A DNA stretch of 64,000 nt from Tausonia pullulans (taxonomy: Eukaryota; Basidiomycota; Tremellomycetes; Cystofilobasidiales; Mrakiaceae), in the NCBI GenBank assembly GCA_951802195.1, contig OX637632.1, positions 310,001 to 374,000 of the forward strand. The letters are read 5' to 3'. Positions 44,359 through 56,467 of the stretch are shown in pieces. The notes under the pieces are model-generated. The model did not search any database. It saw nothing but the letters and a program-made list of their open reading frames with translations, and was not told the origin of the DNA. The position numbers and the translations under genes were made by a program. How positions within the stretch are numbered: the first letter of the stretch is position 1; every line of letters begins with the position of its first letter.

Positions 44359-46577
44359 GAGAATGGGCGCTGGAGGGAGGGAAGGGCGACAATGTCAGTC
44401 GCTGCTGCTACCGGCGATGATGCTTCTGGCCGTGCTAAGGGCGCGGGCAGGGGCAACGAAGGAGGAAGGCAGCTGGAGAGAGGCAGCAAGGAAGGCGCGA
44501 GGACGCGCTCGTCCAAGCGCGAACTGAGGCAGCGAGGGTGACCAACTTTGAGCGTTCATGCTGCTAAACCTCGCACCCTCGCGGGGGCTGGAGTTGGTAC
44601 AGGAGGCGAGTGGCTTGGCCTAGACGTCGTGTAAACGGGCGAGCAAGGAGGAAGGCGGAAGGGGTGGAAGGGCGGAAGGAGCAAGGAGGCGAGGTGATGG
44701 TCGACTCGCTCTTGGCTTCCTCGGTTCGCGGAGAAGCGAAGGAGGCGGTTGGGGGAGCGAAGCGGCCAAAGCGCCCCGGTGACCGTTCAACAGGAGGGGA
44801 GGCCGGAGGCTGGCTGCAGCCTAGAGAAAGCTGAGGTTAATAAGGCGAGAGAGCGTTGGTCGAGCGACACTCAAGGATGCAAGACGGTGTGGACGCGTGG
44901 TGAGACGCCAGATGAGATGAGATGGGATGAGACGGCCACAACCGATGCAATCTGGTGAGGAGCTCGGCGGCATTGATAGGTCCAACGAAAGAGAACAGTG
45001 CATTGAGATGAGGAACGACCCGGTGATGACAGTGAGATGGACACTGGAGAATCGCGCGCGGGCTCGGGTGGCAAGAGATCGAGGGATGCACGCAGCACGA
45101 CGCACTGAGATAGCAGTCGCCGGCGACCACCTGCCCCTTCCCGCCCCTGCAACCTCAGGACCGAGGCTCGCCGACAAGTGGGTAGCCCTATGACCTCTGA
45201 CATGGAATGTTGACTGACCACGGGTGGAGTCAAATGGCTCCATCGTGGTCAGAGCGTTCGCGCTGGTTGTCCGAGGAAGGGTCCAGCGCGGCGTCTGCCT
45301 GCAGCGAGCGGCGACGACCCCCAACGACCCGCCGACCTCAACCCTTCCTTCCCCCCTTTCTCCCTCTCCCCGTCGAGTCTCACCTCGTCCGGCTCCTGCC
45401 TCTCTCGCTCTCTCACACCCAGCGTGAGTCCATGCTCTTTCTGCGCCAGCTGCAACTTGCAGCAGGGAGGGAGCAACCAAGGGGCCGCTGCTGACGGTGC
45501 CCTCTCGTCCTCGCTCACCCTCGCCTTCGCTCTCACCCACCGTCTCCTCTTCACCTAACGTGCCTCTCGCTCCCTCCCCTTCCTGCTGGTCCACCCTTCT
45601 TGCTTCGGTCCCGCTCTTCCGGTCCCACCCTTCCCGCTCTCACCAACGGATCAGTCCTTCGCCGTCGACCTCATCTGGAGGCCTACGAAACCCTCGCCCC
45701 ACCGCCCCCCTCTTCCACCCACGAACCCTCAGATCCCCTTACCGTGAGTCCGTTTTTGTCTGCTTGGGCGATAGACATGGCAACCGGCCAGGCTGCGACG
45801 GGCTGGCAGGCGGGACAGTCTTGCTCCCAGGCGAGCGGAGAGGGGAGAGAGACAGCCGGGCCGTCGAAGGGGGGTCCGGTCAAGTGTGGAGGGTGTCGTG
45901 GGCCAGCCCTTACGCCTCCGCCCCGTCCGCAGGAGCCGAGGGGCGTAAGACGAGCGAGCTCTCGTCGTCGTCGTCCTCCTTGTTGGCCTTGCCCGGTGCA
46001 TGAGACAGGCATGGAGAGTGCGGACCGCTTGGCGGGGAAGAGCTCGAGATGCTGGAGTCTCGACAGGGCGGCTGCTCTCTCCCTCTCGACCGGGAGCGAG
46101 CTCCTCGGCAGCCTCGCCTCGCTTGCCCCCGCCCGCCCGACGCTCTCTTGGCCGCCGAGCCCGTCAGGCAGCTCTGCTGCTGCCCATCAATCCATCGTCG
46201 TCGTCATGGCTTTGCCCGCCCACCATCTCTCCTGTCCTCAAGCTGGCCCTACGTCGCTTGCTACGCCCCGTGCACCCGGACCTCGAGCATCTTGATTCGT
46301 TGAAATTCATGCATGAGAACTGACCCGGCCTCTCACTCGTCTCCATCTTCTTCCTTCCTCCCTCTTCACCTCGTGTCCCTTTCGCCATCTCCCGACCTTG
46401 AATCTCCCTCCCATTGCCGCTTCGACTGGCTGTTACCACTCCTCTCTGGACTGTTCTCCTCATCTTCGTTCTGATCCGGCTTCTACGTATCGATCTCGAC
46501 CACCTCATCGTGCATTCCGGCCGCCCGCTCTGTCCTTCCCCTCGCCCCCTTTCGCTTGCTGCAGCCCCTCCCACATC
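44359..46577. promoter_or_regulatory. Divergent upstream region of the large unknown gene (-) and casein kinase 1 (+)
   Basis: 2.2 kb with no gene I can define. From about 45300 to 46577 the plus strand is heavily C/T-rich and contains donor-like and acceptor-like pairs (for example GTGAGTCC near 45424 and TTGCAG near 45461), as in a long, possibly spliced leader of the kinase gene. Several plus-strand frames are open, but none carries a recognised motif. Confidence 0.4.
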
Positions 46578-48138
46578 ATGGCTACAGATCTCCGCGTTGG
46601 CGGCAAGTACCGCATCGGCAAGAAGATCGGTTCGGGCTCCTTTGGTGCGTGCGGTTGCTACTCGTCACTCTGTGTGTGGTGGCCGCTCACCTGCATGCTG
46701 CTGACGACGAATATGACCCTTCCTCGTCCTATCTTCTCTTTTCCACTTTGGGTACTTCAGGTGATATCTACCTCGGCGTCAACATCGTCTCCGGCGAGGA
46801 GGTCGCCATCAAGCTCGAGTCAATCAAGGCTAAACACCCCCAGCTCGAGTACGAGTCCAAGGTCTACAAGAGCCTTGCCGGCGGTGTCGGAGTTCCCTTC
46901 GTTCGTTGGTTCGGCACTGAGGTAAGTCAAGATCCGTTGGTCGAGGGGCTCTCACCCTTGCATCCCGGGACTCATCTGACCTGGGCGACGACGCGCTGCG
47001 ACTCCGCTTTCCCAGTGCGACTACAACGCGATGGTCCTCGATCTTCTCGGACCCTCGCTCGAGGACCTCTTCAACTTCTGCTCCAGGAAGTTCAGCCTCA
47101 AGACCGTCCTTCTGCTCGCCGACCAGCTCGTGAGTCGTGGATGCGACGCTGGCTGGAACAACTGGCCCGGGCTGACCCGCATACATTCGCAGATCTCCCG
47201 CGTCGAGTACACTCACTCCCGCAACTTCATCCACCGTGACATCAAGCCGGACAACTTGTGAGTTTGTCCGCTGATGTTCAAAACCAGAGGCCGGGGCTGA
47301 CTCCTTCTTTAGCCTCATGGGCATTGGCAAGCGCGGCAACCAGGTCAACATCATCGACTTTGGACTCGCCAAGAAGTACCGCGACCCCAAGACGCACCTC
47401 CACATTCCCTACAGGGAGAACAAGAACCTCACGGGTACCGCCCGTTACACGTCGATCAACACGCATCTTGGCGTTGAACAGTCGCGGCGCGACGACCTCG
47501 AGTCGCTCGGCTACGTCCTTATGTACTTCCTTCGTGGCCAGCTGCCCTGGCAGGGACTCAAGGCGGCGACGAAGAAGCAGAAGTACGATCGCATCATGGA
47601 GAAGAAGGTGAGTTTCAGTCTTTTTCCCTACATTTTGGCTGTGCCATACCCATCCGCTGATGAACCGGGACCTCCTCCCACCCAGATGACCACCCCGACG
47701 GAGCTCCTCTGCCGCGGTTTCCCCAACGAGTTCGCCATCTACCTCAACTACTGCCGCTCGCTCCGGTTCGACGACAAGCCCGACTACTCGTACCTTCGCA
47801 AGCTCTTCCGGGACCTCTTCGTTCGCGAGGCCTTCCAGTACGACTATGTCTTCGACTGGTCCGTCCAATCGCGCACCGATGATGGCGTCGAGGCCGCCAA
47901 GCAGGCCGCCGCTCAGGCCAGCCAGGTTGCCGGTGGCGTCCCTGCTCCCCGTGCGTCGGGCCGGCGCGTGATTGGCAACAACGAGGAGGGGGACGACCAG
48001 CTGCAGCAGAAGCCTGGAGGGGACAGGCAGCTGAGGAGCCAGACCAAGGCATCGGCCGTCCCGGCGCAGGTCGCTCCCCCGCCGAGGAGGCGTACGGGGG
48101 ATGAGCAGCAGCAGGGCCAGACGCAGGCTTGGTACTAA
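46578..48138 (+). CDS. HRR25: Casein kinase 1 (Hrr25 / CK1 delta-epsilon type)
   Basis: Ser/Thr protein kinase. Six exons: 46578-46644, 46761-46921, 47016-47129, 47193-47257, 47313-47607 and 47686-48138 (TAA), 384 residues. Kinase landmarks: glycine loop IGSGSFGDIYLG (split by intron 1), VAIKLE with the ATP lysine, [13 protein letters not shown], catalytic HRDIKPDNF (about 128-136) and [10 protein letters not shown] in place of DFG. The CK1 signature region follows ([20 protein letters not shown] then [13 protein letters not shown]), and later LPWQGLKA and [14 protein letters not shown]. The C-terminal tail is Gln/Pro-rich and lacks the CC palmitoylation end of Yck1/2-type kinases, which favours the Hrr25/Hhp1 branch. 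That branch works in DNA repair, ribosome maturation, vesicle traffic and the meiotic programme. Confidence 0.93.
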
Positions 48139-49909
48139 GCTATTGCGCTTGGGCGATCGGTCGGTCGCTTTTCCCCGCGCTTGCAACGGCGCAGAAACCT
48201 TCGGCCACCAACTCCACCCCTCTTCAATCGCTACTCTCCTGAGGAACTCCACTCTTTGCTGCTTTACCGCCATCGTCTCAAACGTTCTCTCCTACCTTCG
48301 GGGACAGAGGGATCGTTCTCCTCTCATTCCATTTTCCCTTATCCACCACCCTCCATGTTCCCCCATCTCCTATCCCCACCCCCATCACGACCTCCTTTGT
48401 CACCCGTTCCTTCGAGATCTCTGTCTCGTCGTGTTGATGGGAGACTAGGCCGGTCCGTGTAGGGAGTCGTTTCGTTGTCGCGTGTATGAGTCGGTATCGT
48501 CCCTTTTCTATTGCGCTCGTGGAGTCTCGACTGATCCCGCTTCTCCCTCATCTGCAGTGTACGAGAGAGAAGTGAACGCTTGTTGTTGAGCTACCGCCGT
48601 CAAAGCCAGAGCGCTTGCGCTGAATGTTGTCCTAGTCCGAAGGGAGTTGTCCTCTCCTCTTCACTCCATCCTTCGACCTCGTTCGGCACGCATCACATCA
48701 CACGTCAACTGCCGGCCGGCTTTCCCTCCTCTCAGCATTCGTCCCTTCCCCTTGCTTCGCACTCGTTCTTTTCCGTCGCACATAACCTCGCTCGCATCGC
48801 AACAACAACAACAACAACACCCCCCCCCCCCGCCCCCCCGACTCCCAGCTTCTCTTCTCGTTTTCCGGCCTCCTCATGATACCCACCCACCCTCCTTCGG
48901 CGCGACCTCTATACGATCCGCCGGTGGTTTTTCTGGTTTCCCCTACACCAATCCATTGTTCTTTGTGGGTTACTTCGTTCCTTACTCGCTTTTTGCGGGG
49001 CTCCCGCTGACGACGCTTCCTCCCAGCTCTTCCTCTACCACCGCCTCCTTTCGCAGGTCGGCCTCCCCTCTCTTCTCCCCCGACTCGCCCTCCTTCTCTC
49101 GCGCGCTTCAGCTCCGTATCACGCCAGGCTCCCTCGTTCTCCACCGCTCGCCGATAACACAAGCAAACTTCGTACAGTCCTCGGATTGACAAGTACAACC
49201 AGTATCGAGCGACGGCAGGGCAGACGAGGAGGGCGTCAGGTCCTTTTTACTAGCCTCTTTGTCTTTTCCTTCTGCTCCTCCCTCTTTGGGTTTTTTCTTC
49301 CCTCCCTCCCTCCTCCCATCCTCTCCCCTCCACCCTTCCTTCCCCCGTCTATCTCGGGTGTTCCAGCTCATCCCTCCATCTTTGTTATGGCGGAAGGTCC
49401 CTCTAGCTCCTCTCTCGCTAGAGGCCGTTTGCTGCCGCTTTTGACCCACGTACGATGACGCTCCTGCGTGTCTTCTTTTTCTCATTGCGCTTTTTCCCCT
49501 TCCTCCGATCACCTCACTTTCACAAACACCCTACTCCACCTTCTCAGGCTCGCTTCGCTCGCTATTCAGCGACGCGAGTCACGTACGCTAGGCAATCCAT
49601 GGCCGTCTCCCTCTCCTCTCATTCTGCGCCTCATCTGTCCGTAAGCGTTCGCTCGTATCATTCGTTGTGAAAAGCGACTGGTTGCCCTGCCCTGTTCCGT
49701 TTGGCGTTACACCCAACGGCTCCGATCTCCGACTTCGGGCACCGCCCTGGGTCCTCCCACTCTTCTCGGAGGTCTTGCCTTCTAGCTTTCTTTCTTCGCA
49801 AGGGCTTGCGACGTTTCACGCAAGTTCAGCAATCTTTTCATTCCCATCACGCGCGCGCACGTGGCGCTCCCGGCCGCCACCGCCCGCCGCCGCGCCAACA
49901 ACGATCTGA
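48139..49909. other. C/T-rich gap between CK1 and the ankyrin-like gene
   Basis: 1.8 kb between two facing 3' ends. The plus strand is strongly C/T-rich almost throughout. There is an (AAC)n repeat at about 48801-48818 running into a C tract at 48820-48831. Frames are open because of the bias, but none has a motif or natural start context. An unrecognised gene on the plus strand, or a non-coding transcript, cannot be excluded. Confidence 0.4.
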
Positions 49910-50769
49910 TCAGACCATCTCCTCATCCGCTCCAGCGCCGTACCGGCTCAGCAGCACGACCATCTCAGAGCTGTGGGTGTCATCAGAACCACTTCGTCAG
50001 TGTCTCTGCTTGAGTGGAAGACCTTCCGCGAGAGAAGAGGGGGAAGAGGGGGGGGGGGGGGGGGGGGGGGGGAGTAGAAAGAGAAGAGCGCTATCGACGA
50101 CGACTCACTCCTCCAGAGCCCGCGCCACATCGAGCGCGCTCAATCCGTCCATCTCGACCGTCGGGTCAACTTTGCCGTCCTCCTCCCCGGCCTCGTCCTC
50201 CCCGCGGAGCATCTCCTCCACGGCTGGGTAGTCGCTCGTCCGGACGAGCTCGAAGAAGAGGCGTGTCCGGCCGACATGGTGGTCGGGACCGGCGTGGGCG
50301 AGGGCGAGGGCGTCGTCGATCTCGGGGAGGAAGTCATGCGCGGGGGTCAAGCTAGTACGGCGAGCAGCCACGGTCGTTCAAACGTGCAATCGGTCAGCGC
50401 CCATGCTCGAAATGCTCTTTCCCAGCCGAGATACAGCGCAGGCAAGAACGCTCAAGCTACGCACCCTCCCTCGTTTCGGACATCCACCAACAACCTTCCC
50501 TCGCCATCCAGGATCCCGCGCTTCCCACAGACAGCACACATCGTCTTCGCCTGCTGAGGATCCGGGTGCTGGGTGTAGGCATCGAGGAGGCACTCCCAGT
50601 GGGCGTGGCAGGCGCCGTGGAGGAGGACGTCGTCGAGGTAAGGCTCCAACTGCTCGTCTTCTTCGTCGGGGTGGGGGGTGATGAGGAGGGGGTCGTGGCA
50701 GAGGGCGCAGGACTGCGCGGTGTTGGACGAGGACGACGAGGCGAAGGCGGAAGACGAAGAGGACGCCAT
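49910..50769 (-). CDS. Small protein with an N-terminal Cys/His cluster and ankyrin-like repeats
   Basis: Three exons on the minus strand: 50769-50465, 50351-50109 and 49970-49910 (TGA), 202 residues. A Ser/Ala-rich start is followed by a C-x2-C ... H ... H ... C ... C-x2-C pattern (CALCHDPLL, HGACHAHWECLLDAY, CAVCGKRG) that could bind zinc like a RING or related finger. The second half reads as ankyrin-like helices: RLFFELVRTSDYPAVEEML and MDGLSALDVARALE. If exon 2 were read on, it would stop in the donor itself. Splicing to 49970 continues the ankyrin repeat as DSEMVVLLSRYGAGADEEMV, which is why the third exon was accepted. Intron 2 contains a 25-base homopolymer (C on the sense strand), and another of 16 lies about 33 bases before the ATG. 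Family not recognised. Confidence 0.68.
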
Positions 50770-51215
50770 GGTTGAGGTGATGGTTAGGGAAGAGAGAGAG
50801 AGGGGGGGGGGGGGGGGCAGAGAGACAGGGCCGGCTCTGTCCGACGAACGAAGTTCTCCTGGAACGCTTGGATCGCATCACGTTCTCTTGGTCGCTCTCG
50901 TCCCGCCTTCCAACCTGCTCCTGTGGCCGCAAGTCCCTGTGGTTCGCAGATTGCTTGGGATTTCGACCCATACATCTCAAACCCCTCAGAGAAACATAGT
51001 CTTCAGGGGAGAAGACTGACGAGGGTGAGAGATGCCAGTAGGCTGGCCCTCCATGCGCGCAAGTCGGGCGCTCCGATCGATCCCACCGACGCGCCCGCCC
51101 ATATGCATCCATCTTCTGAGACTCTCTGAAAGGCGTCTTCTCGTTATGGTTGCCCAGTGCTTGCCTTCGCCTGAGGGAAAATGTTACATGAAACACGATC
51201 GACCATCATCCCCTG
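50770..51215. promoter_or_regulatory. Gap between the AMP-forming ligase 3' end and the ankyrin-like gene start
   Basis: Lies upstream of the ankyrin-like gene (-) and downstream of the ligase gene on the minus strand? The ligase stop is at 51216 and the ankyrin-like start at 50769, so both genes are read leftwards and this is the promoter of the ankyrin-like gene plus the 3' flank of the ligase. A homopolymer of 16 (50802-50817) falls in the presumed leader. Nothing else recognised. Confidence 0.45.
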
Positions 51216-53772
51216 TTACTCCCTCTTCTGCCCATTCCCACCCTCACCCTCCCTCTCCCGCCTCGCCAACTCCCTAACGTCCCTCCTCAGAATCTTTCCC
51301 GCCGCGCTCTTTGGGATTGTCTCGACGACTCTCACGCCGCCCCGGAGTGCCTTGTGCGGGGCGACCCGGTCGGCGACCCACCGGGTGAGCTCAAGGGTGT
51401 CGAGCGCATTGGCGGTCGTGTCGAGTTTGGGAACGATGTAGGCCCTGGAAAGAGGCGTTAGAACGGGAAATGAGAGGGAGAGCACAGGGTGGGTGGGAAG
51501 AAAAGGACGAACCGAGGGACCTCCTCCTCCGCAGACTCGGCGACGGGGACACCGATCACGCAGACGTCTGCGACGGATGGGTGGTCCAAAAGGAGAGCCT
51601 CGAGTTCTGCAGGAGGGATCTGGTGTCTGTCGGTGCATCGGCATCAGCTTCTGAGCGATACACAGAGCCAACAAGAGAGCGAACGGGCGCACCCATTGTA
51701 CTTGATAAGCTCCTTTCTCCGATCCACAACAGTGAAGTACCCCTCCTCGTCCGCCTTTACAACATCCCCCGTCTTCAACCACGCCTTCGCATGAAACCTT
51801 GGCGAAGGCGGGTGGAATGCCTTCTTCGTTGCTAGCACGTCCCCCAGGTAGCCTTTCATCACGTTGGGTCCACGAACCCAGAGCTCGCCTTCGTCGCCTG
51901 GGTGGGGAACGTCTTGGCCTGTGGAAGGGTCGACAATCCGGGCTTCGACATTGGGGATCAGGCGGCCGATGGAGCCAGGATGGGCACGGGCGTCGGTGAG
52001 TTGGAGGATGTGCGTTACGGGGGAAGCTTCGGTGAGGCCGAATCTGGGACAACAATTGTCAGAAATTGGCTCGGGAAAGACGAGAGAGGGGGGCAAGGAT
52101 GTATGTACCCTTGGAGAAGCGTGAGGTGCGGATACCGCGCGTGGATGGCGTCAATCAGAGGGGCACCGAGCGGGCTGTCGTAAGAGTCTCAGCATGTAAT
52201 GAGAGTATAAGTATTGCGAGGACTCACGCAGCGCCAGAGAGAAGCCACTTTAGCGATGTGAGGTCGTATCGCTCGAGCGCTTTCGAGTGGGCAAAATGGA
52301 TCTGCTGCACATGTTAGTACATGAAATGAGAAAAATCCAAGGTGGGTTGGCTACGCACGAGGATGGGAGGAACAAATATGGCGCTCGTGATTTTGTAGGT
52401 CTCGATGGCCTGCCCGATCGTGCGGAGGTCGACTTTCTAAAGCGGGTGTCAGCCGATGGGGGATAGGGAGATTAGGTGTGCGAGAGAGAAGCAGAAGACG
52501 CACCGGGACGAAAACGATGGTGAAGTCATGCAAGAGAGGCTTGAGAACGACTGCAGAGAAGAAAAGAGGAACAAGTCAGCGCCACTGGTTCAGGTACGCC
52601 TCCAAGCTGCCACCCATCACGGACGCTTGAAGAGGCCGTAAATGTGAGAGAAGGGCTGAGAATGGCACCCAAGTCAGCCGGAGATCCAATTGTCTACGAT
52701 GGCAGGAACTACTCACGAGCACGGCAAGCATCTTGTCCTTGGCCGGATCGACTTCCGGGTACACCGGTGGCCTCATCATCTCAAGCAAGCTGGTGAGATT
52801 GTAGTGCGTGATCCTGAACCAGCGGTGATTCGCTTGTCAGTGACTTCAACTCGAGCACGCAACACCCGGTCTACCCACTCAACGCCCTTGCTGAGACCCT
52901 CGGTGCCAGAGCTGAAGCACAACACAGCCGTCTCATCCTGTTCGCCCTCCTCGAGCTCTGGGTGCTCCTTGAGCGTCTTGGACCGACCCTCTTCGAGAAC
53001 AGTCTCGGCGCTCAACGCGCCGGAGGACGCCGGGCTCTCTTCCGTCAAGAGGACGGCATGCCGGGCAAGGACGTCGACCTCAGCGACGGGTGGAGAGAGC
53101 GAGGCGTACGCGGCAACAAGCGTCGGAAGGAGCGAGGGCGAGACGAAGGTGACCCTGGGTGAGGAGAGGCGGAGCTGGTGCGCGAGTTCCGAGACGGATC
53201 TGTGTGCGGGAGCGAGGTCAGAACGACCCAGGCACGATCATCGCGTCGGCTCTTCGTCTCCGGCTCCGGGCCGAGCCAAACGGGTGCGAGGCGGTGCGAT
53301 GGGCTTACAGCGACGAAGCAAAGAGGGCCGTCGGCGATCTGAGCCGCTGGCCAGCCACAAACGCTTCGATCCAGCCGAGTGAGTTGGGTGCGAAGATGCC
53401 GATGACATCACCTGGACGAGCGAGAGAGCGGGCGACGAGGCCGGCGGCGAGCGCGTTGGACCGAGCGATGAGGTCGGCGCGGGTGAGCGCGCGGTTGGTC
53501 GAGGCATCGATAAACGCCGGTTGCGACGAGGAGGGGGGAACGAGATCCAAGTGCGGCTGGGCAGGCGCGGCAGGGAAGAGGTGCGAGTGAAGCGTCGTCC
53601 GTGGGAGGGCGGACGACGGGATTGAGGGGAACGGCGAATGAAAGACGTGACCGGCGGGGTGAGAAGGCGGCGCAAGAAGGCCGGGACGCGAAAGGGAGAA
53701 TGGGCGACGGGCAGAGAAGAGAAGGACCCGGACGTTGGGCTTCGCAAGCGGGCAAGTCTTACATGCCAGCAT
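51216..53772 (-). CDS. AMP-forming acyl-CoA synthetase, 4-coumarate-CoA-ligase-like
   Basis: Activates a carboxylic acid as acyl-AMP and joins it to CoA. Eleven exons on the minus strand: 53772-53309, 53199-52879, 52813-52717, 52655-52625, 52550-52504, 52436-52359, 52301-52228, 52174-52109, 52043-51693, 51626-51513 and 51444-51216, giving 623 residues. Motifs: P-loop LCFSSGTEGLSKGVE, ITHYNL, LPFSHIYGL (spliced), LLSGAAPLG, GFGLTEASPVTH, the hinge GDVVKADEEGYFTVVDRRKE then LIKYNGHQIPPAELE, and the catalytic lysine end PKSAAGKILRRDV. The N-terminus is Arg/Ser/Pro-rich and could be a mitochondrial presequence. There is no C-terminal SKL-type peroxisomal signal. The substrate (medium-chain fatty acid or phenylpropanoid-like acid) cannot be told. 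The P-loop has Glu where most members have Thr or a small residue (SSGTEG). Confidence 0.88.
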
Positions 53773-54268
53773 GGGGAGAGGCAAGTGAGATGGTGGGAGT
53801 TGAAAGGGAGGAGACAACAGATGACCTCGAAGCCTGGCGACGACAACGGCTCGCGCCGAAGAGGAAGAGGGAGGCGCAACCGTTTCTGTCAGCCAACGTC
53901 GACGATTCGACCTTTGTCTCGCGCCTGCTCCGCTAGCCGTCTCGTTGATAAAAGGACGAGAGACGCCTCCATGCTCATCGCTGGGCAGGCTTCTTGAGCA
54001 GGAGGTTGGTGCGGATATCCGGCGGTCTCCGCCGGTTCGAAGTTTCTGAGCCTTCTCTCTTCCTTGACCTACGACCTCAACCATACCCCCGTTTCGACTC
54101 ACCGAGTCGGAAAGACGACCGCCGTCGACGATGCCCAGAGGAGCTCCTATCCCGAGAGCGAGGAAGCAGCCGTCGCGCAACGACGATGCGCATACGACCA
54201 CCGCGAGTCCAGGTGGAGGTGGAGGACGACAATGCGCGCTTCTCGACCTCAGCCATCAATTCGCTCGC
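53773..54268. promoter_or_regulatory. Divergent promoter of the acyl-CoA synthetase (-) and the F-box gene (+)
   Basis: 496 bases between the two starts. Contains a perfect 7-base inverted repeat with a 3-base loop, CCGGCGG-TCT-CCGCCGG, at about 54019-54035. No gene recognised. Confidence 0.5.
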
Positions 54269-56258
54269 ATGGCGACTCTCGAGATGGAGAACCAGACTAT
54301 ATTCTCAGCATTGCCACACGATATCCTGCGTCTCGTTTACCGGAGCCTGGACTTGTCGGACCTCGTCGCGCTCGGTTCGACGTCGCACGAACAGGCAGCC
54401 CTCGTGAGCATGCCTTGCGGATTTGAGGAGGACGCGATGACTGAGGCTTCTTGATATCGTCGTTCTCAAGTCCAGAGAGCTTTCTCTCCCAGTCTATCTC
54501 GCGCAACACCATCCGGATCATCGCACTGCCTCCCTCTGCCCGCCCTTGGCCGAGTGGCCCGCCACCAGTCTCGCGAAGCACTTTCACCTTACTTCACAAC
54601 GTCTCGCCTCACGCCGCTTCGTGGCCCAGGCCCTCGCCCTCCCACAGTCATTTTCGTCAGCAGCCTCGACCCACGGCGGCGCGCGTAGAGGTGCGGCATT
54701 CCGAGCGCCACCTGCACTGAGACCGCTCCTAGCCGTCGGACGAACGAGGGTCGTCGTTGGCGGCGTTGGTGGCCGGCGGGGGGTATTGGTCGTGTATGAC
54801 CTTACCGCGCGCGGTGATAGTCGTATGGGGAGCACGCGTATCGGCGAGGGATGGGAGGTTGCCCTCGGGGAGGGCATCGGCTCCATGCGCGCTGCGGGTG
54901 GCGAGGGATCAGGGACAAGACCCGTCTTTTTGACATCCACAAGCACTCCCCCACTTGGAGAGGCTTATAAGCAGACGGCTGCTGGAGTGGGAGGAACCGG
55001 TGCCCTGCTTACCAACGACCTGACGGGGCTCGGCTTCCTTCCTTCGAGCCAGGAGGAGGACGAACTCGCCCTGTCTTTCGCCAATGGCCTCGTTCAGGTC
55101 ATTCGTCTGCCCCCAACACCCGTTATTTCAGCTGGAAAACAGCCTACCTCTCCACCACGGAAAGCATTGCTGCTCCGAAACCTGAAACACCCTCCCAGTC
55201 CTGTCCAATCACTCAGCATCGCCTCTTCCCCCTCATCCTCGTCCATCGTTCTCACCGCCTCGTACGGCGGGCTTCTCTCCCTCCATACCCCCGTCTCCTT
55301 TCCCTCCGATGGTCACGACATTAGCACGGCCTCTCATCTCGACTTCACCTCTACCTCCTTCTCCCTCCCTCCATCCCAGAAGCCCTGGTCGACCCTCCTC
55401 TCCCCTGAAACCAACCTTTTCGGAGTGGGCTCGGCGTCCCCCTCCTCCCCAATCCAAATCTACAGCCTTGACTCCTCCCCTCAGCTCCTCCGAACGCTTT
55501 CTACCCGCGCTTCCTCCGCCCCTTCCACCTCTTCCTCGTCTTCGGCAGTCTATGCCCTCCACACTCCCTCCTCTTTCTCCCCCCAAATCCTCATCTCCGC
55601 CCTTTCCCTCCCCCAAAGCGCCATCACGATGCACGACCTGCGCCTTTCCGACCCCTCGCCCGTGCAAATTCTCTCCGACGCGTGGGCGGAAGAGGGGTTT
55701 TATTCGTGCCTAAGTGCAGATGATGGGAGAGTTGTGATGGGTGGGATGGGGAGAGGAGGGAGGATAGGGATCTGGGATGTGAGGATGGTGAGGAGGGGGG
55801 CTGGGGTGGAGAGGAGGGATACGACGGGGTGGACGGTGTTTGCGCCGACGGTGGGAGGGGGCACTGTAGCGCCAACGAGCGGCGAAGTCGGAGGGCTCGG
55901 AGTCGTCGGTGGACGGGTGTGGGGCGTGTGAGTGGCGGCATCTTCAGCACGCTCTTCAAGTAGGAAACACCACTGACTCATTCGGCTTTGCTCCAGTACC
56001 CCCCAATCGGCTTTCTGCCTCGATTTTTCGCCCAACGCTGCCTCGCGGAACCTCTATCCATCAACAGCAGCGACGCCATCTTCGCCCGTGATCACTCCAG
56101 CGCCGACCAAGCGAGCTGATGCAGCAGCTGTCACTCCTCGCAGATGGGCGACAACCTCCCCCGACGAGGGCGTGGGTGCCGACGAGGGCACCGCGAGCTT
56201 CTACCTCCACGATGGGAGTCGGATGATGCTTGGGCGGTCGGAACCGCTCGAGGGATGA
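54269..56258 (+). CDS. F-box protein with WD-like C-terminal region
   Basis: Three exons: 54269-54403, 54471-55927 and 55997-56258 (TGA), 617 residues. An F-box motif lies at the N-terminus (SALPHDILRLVYRSLDLSDL then VALGSTSHEQ), the part that would bind Skp1 in an SCF ubiquitin ligase. The remaining ~550 residues hold repeated hydrophobic strand patterns, some ending WD-like: GVLVVYDLTARG, NLFGVGSASPSSPIQIYSLD, AITMHDLRLSDP, GRVVMGGMGRGGRIGIWDVR and SAFCLDFSPNAASRNLY. This suggests a beta-propeller that has diverged strongly. The gene shares a promoter region with the synthetase. Substrate unknown. The F-box call is good, the propeller call moderate. Confidence 0.72.
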
Positions 56259-56467
56259 CGAAATGGTGCAGGATCATCTCAAGGCGAGAAAGCAAAAAGT
56301 TCATGACTCGGTCGAATTGAACGAGCCTAGGGGTGTGATAACACAAACGAAGGGAAAAGGAACGAGAAGAGAGAACCTAATCGATGAAGAACAAATCCCC
56401 GGGAGATTGGCGAGTCCTGTTGTATGTGTATGCATGGACGCTTGCTTTGTCTATTCACTTGATCTCT

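Noticed and set aside
45830-45990. A plus-strand stretch reading GQVWRVSWASPYAS that resembles the GPVWRVSWAHP block of Sec13/Seh1 WD repeats.
   Set aside because: No neighbouring WD repeat, strand pattern or splice joint continues it; the region is better read as kinase leader.
50105-50108. Ending the ankyrin-like gene at the in-frame TGA in exon 2.
   Set aside because: That TGA is part of a GTGAGT donor, and splicing to 49970 completes an ankyrin-like repeat in phase, so the longer form was preferred.
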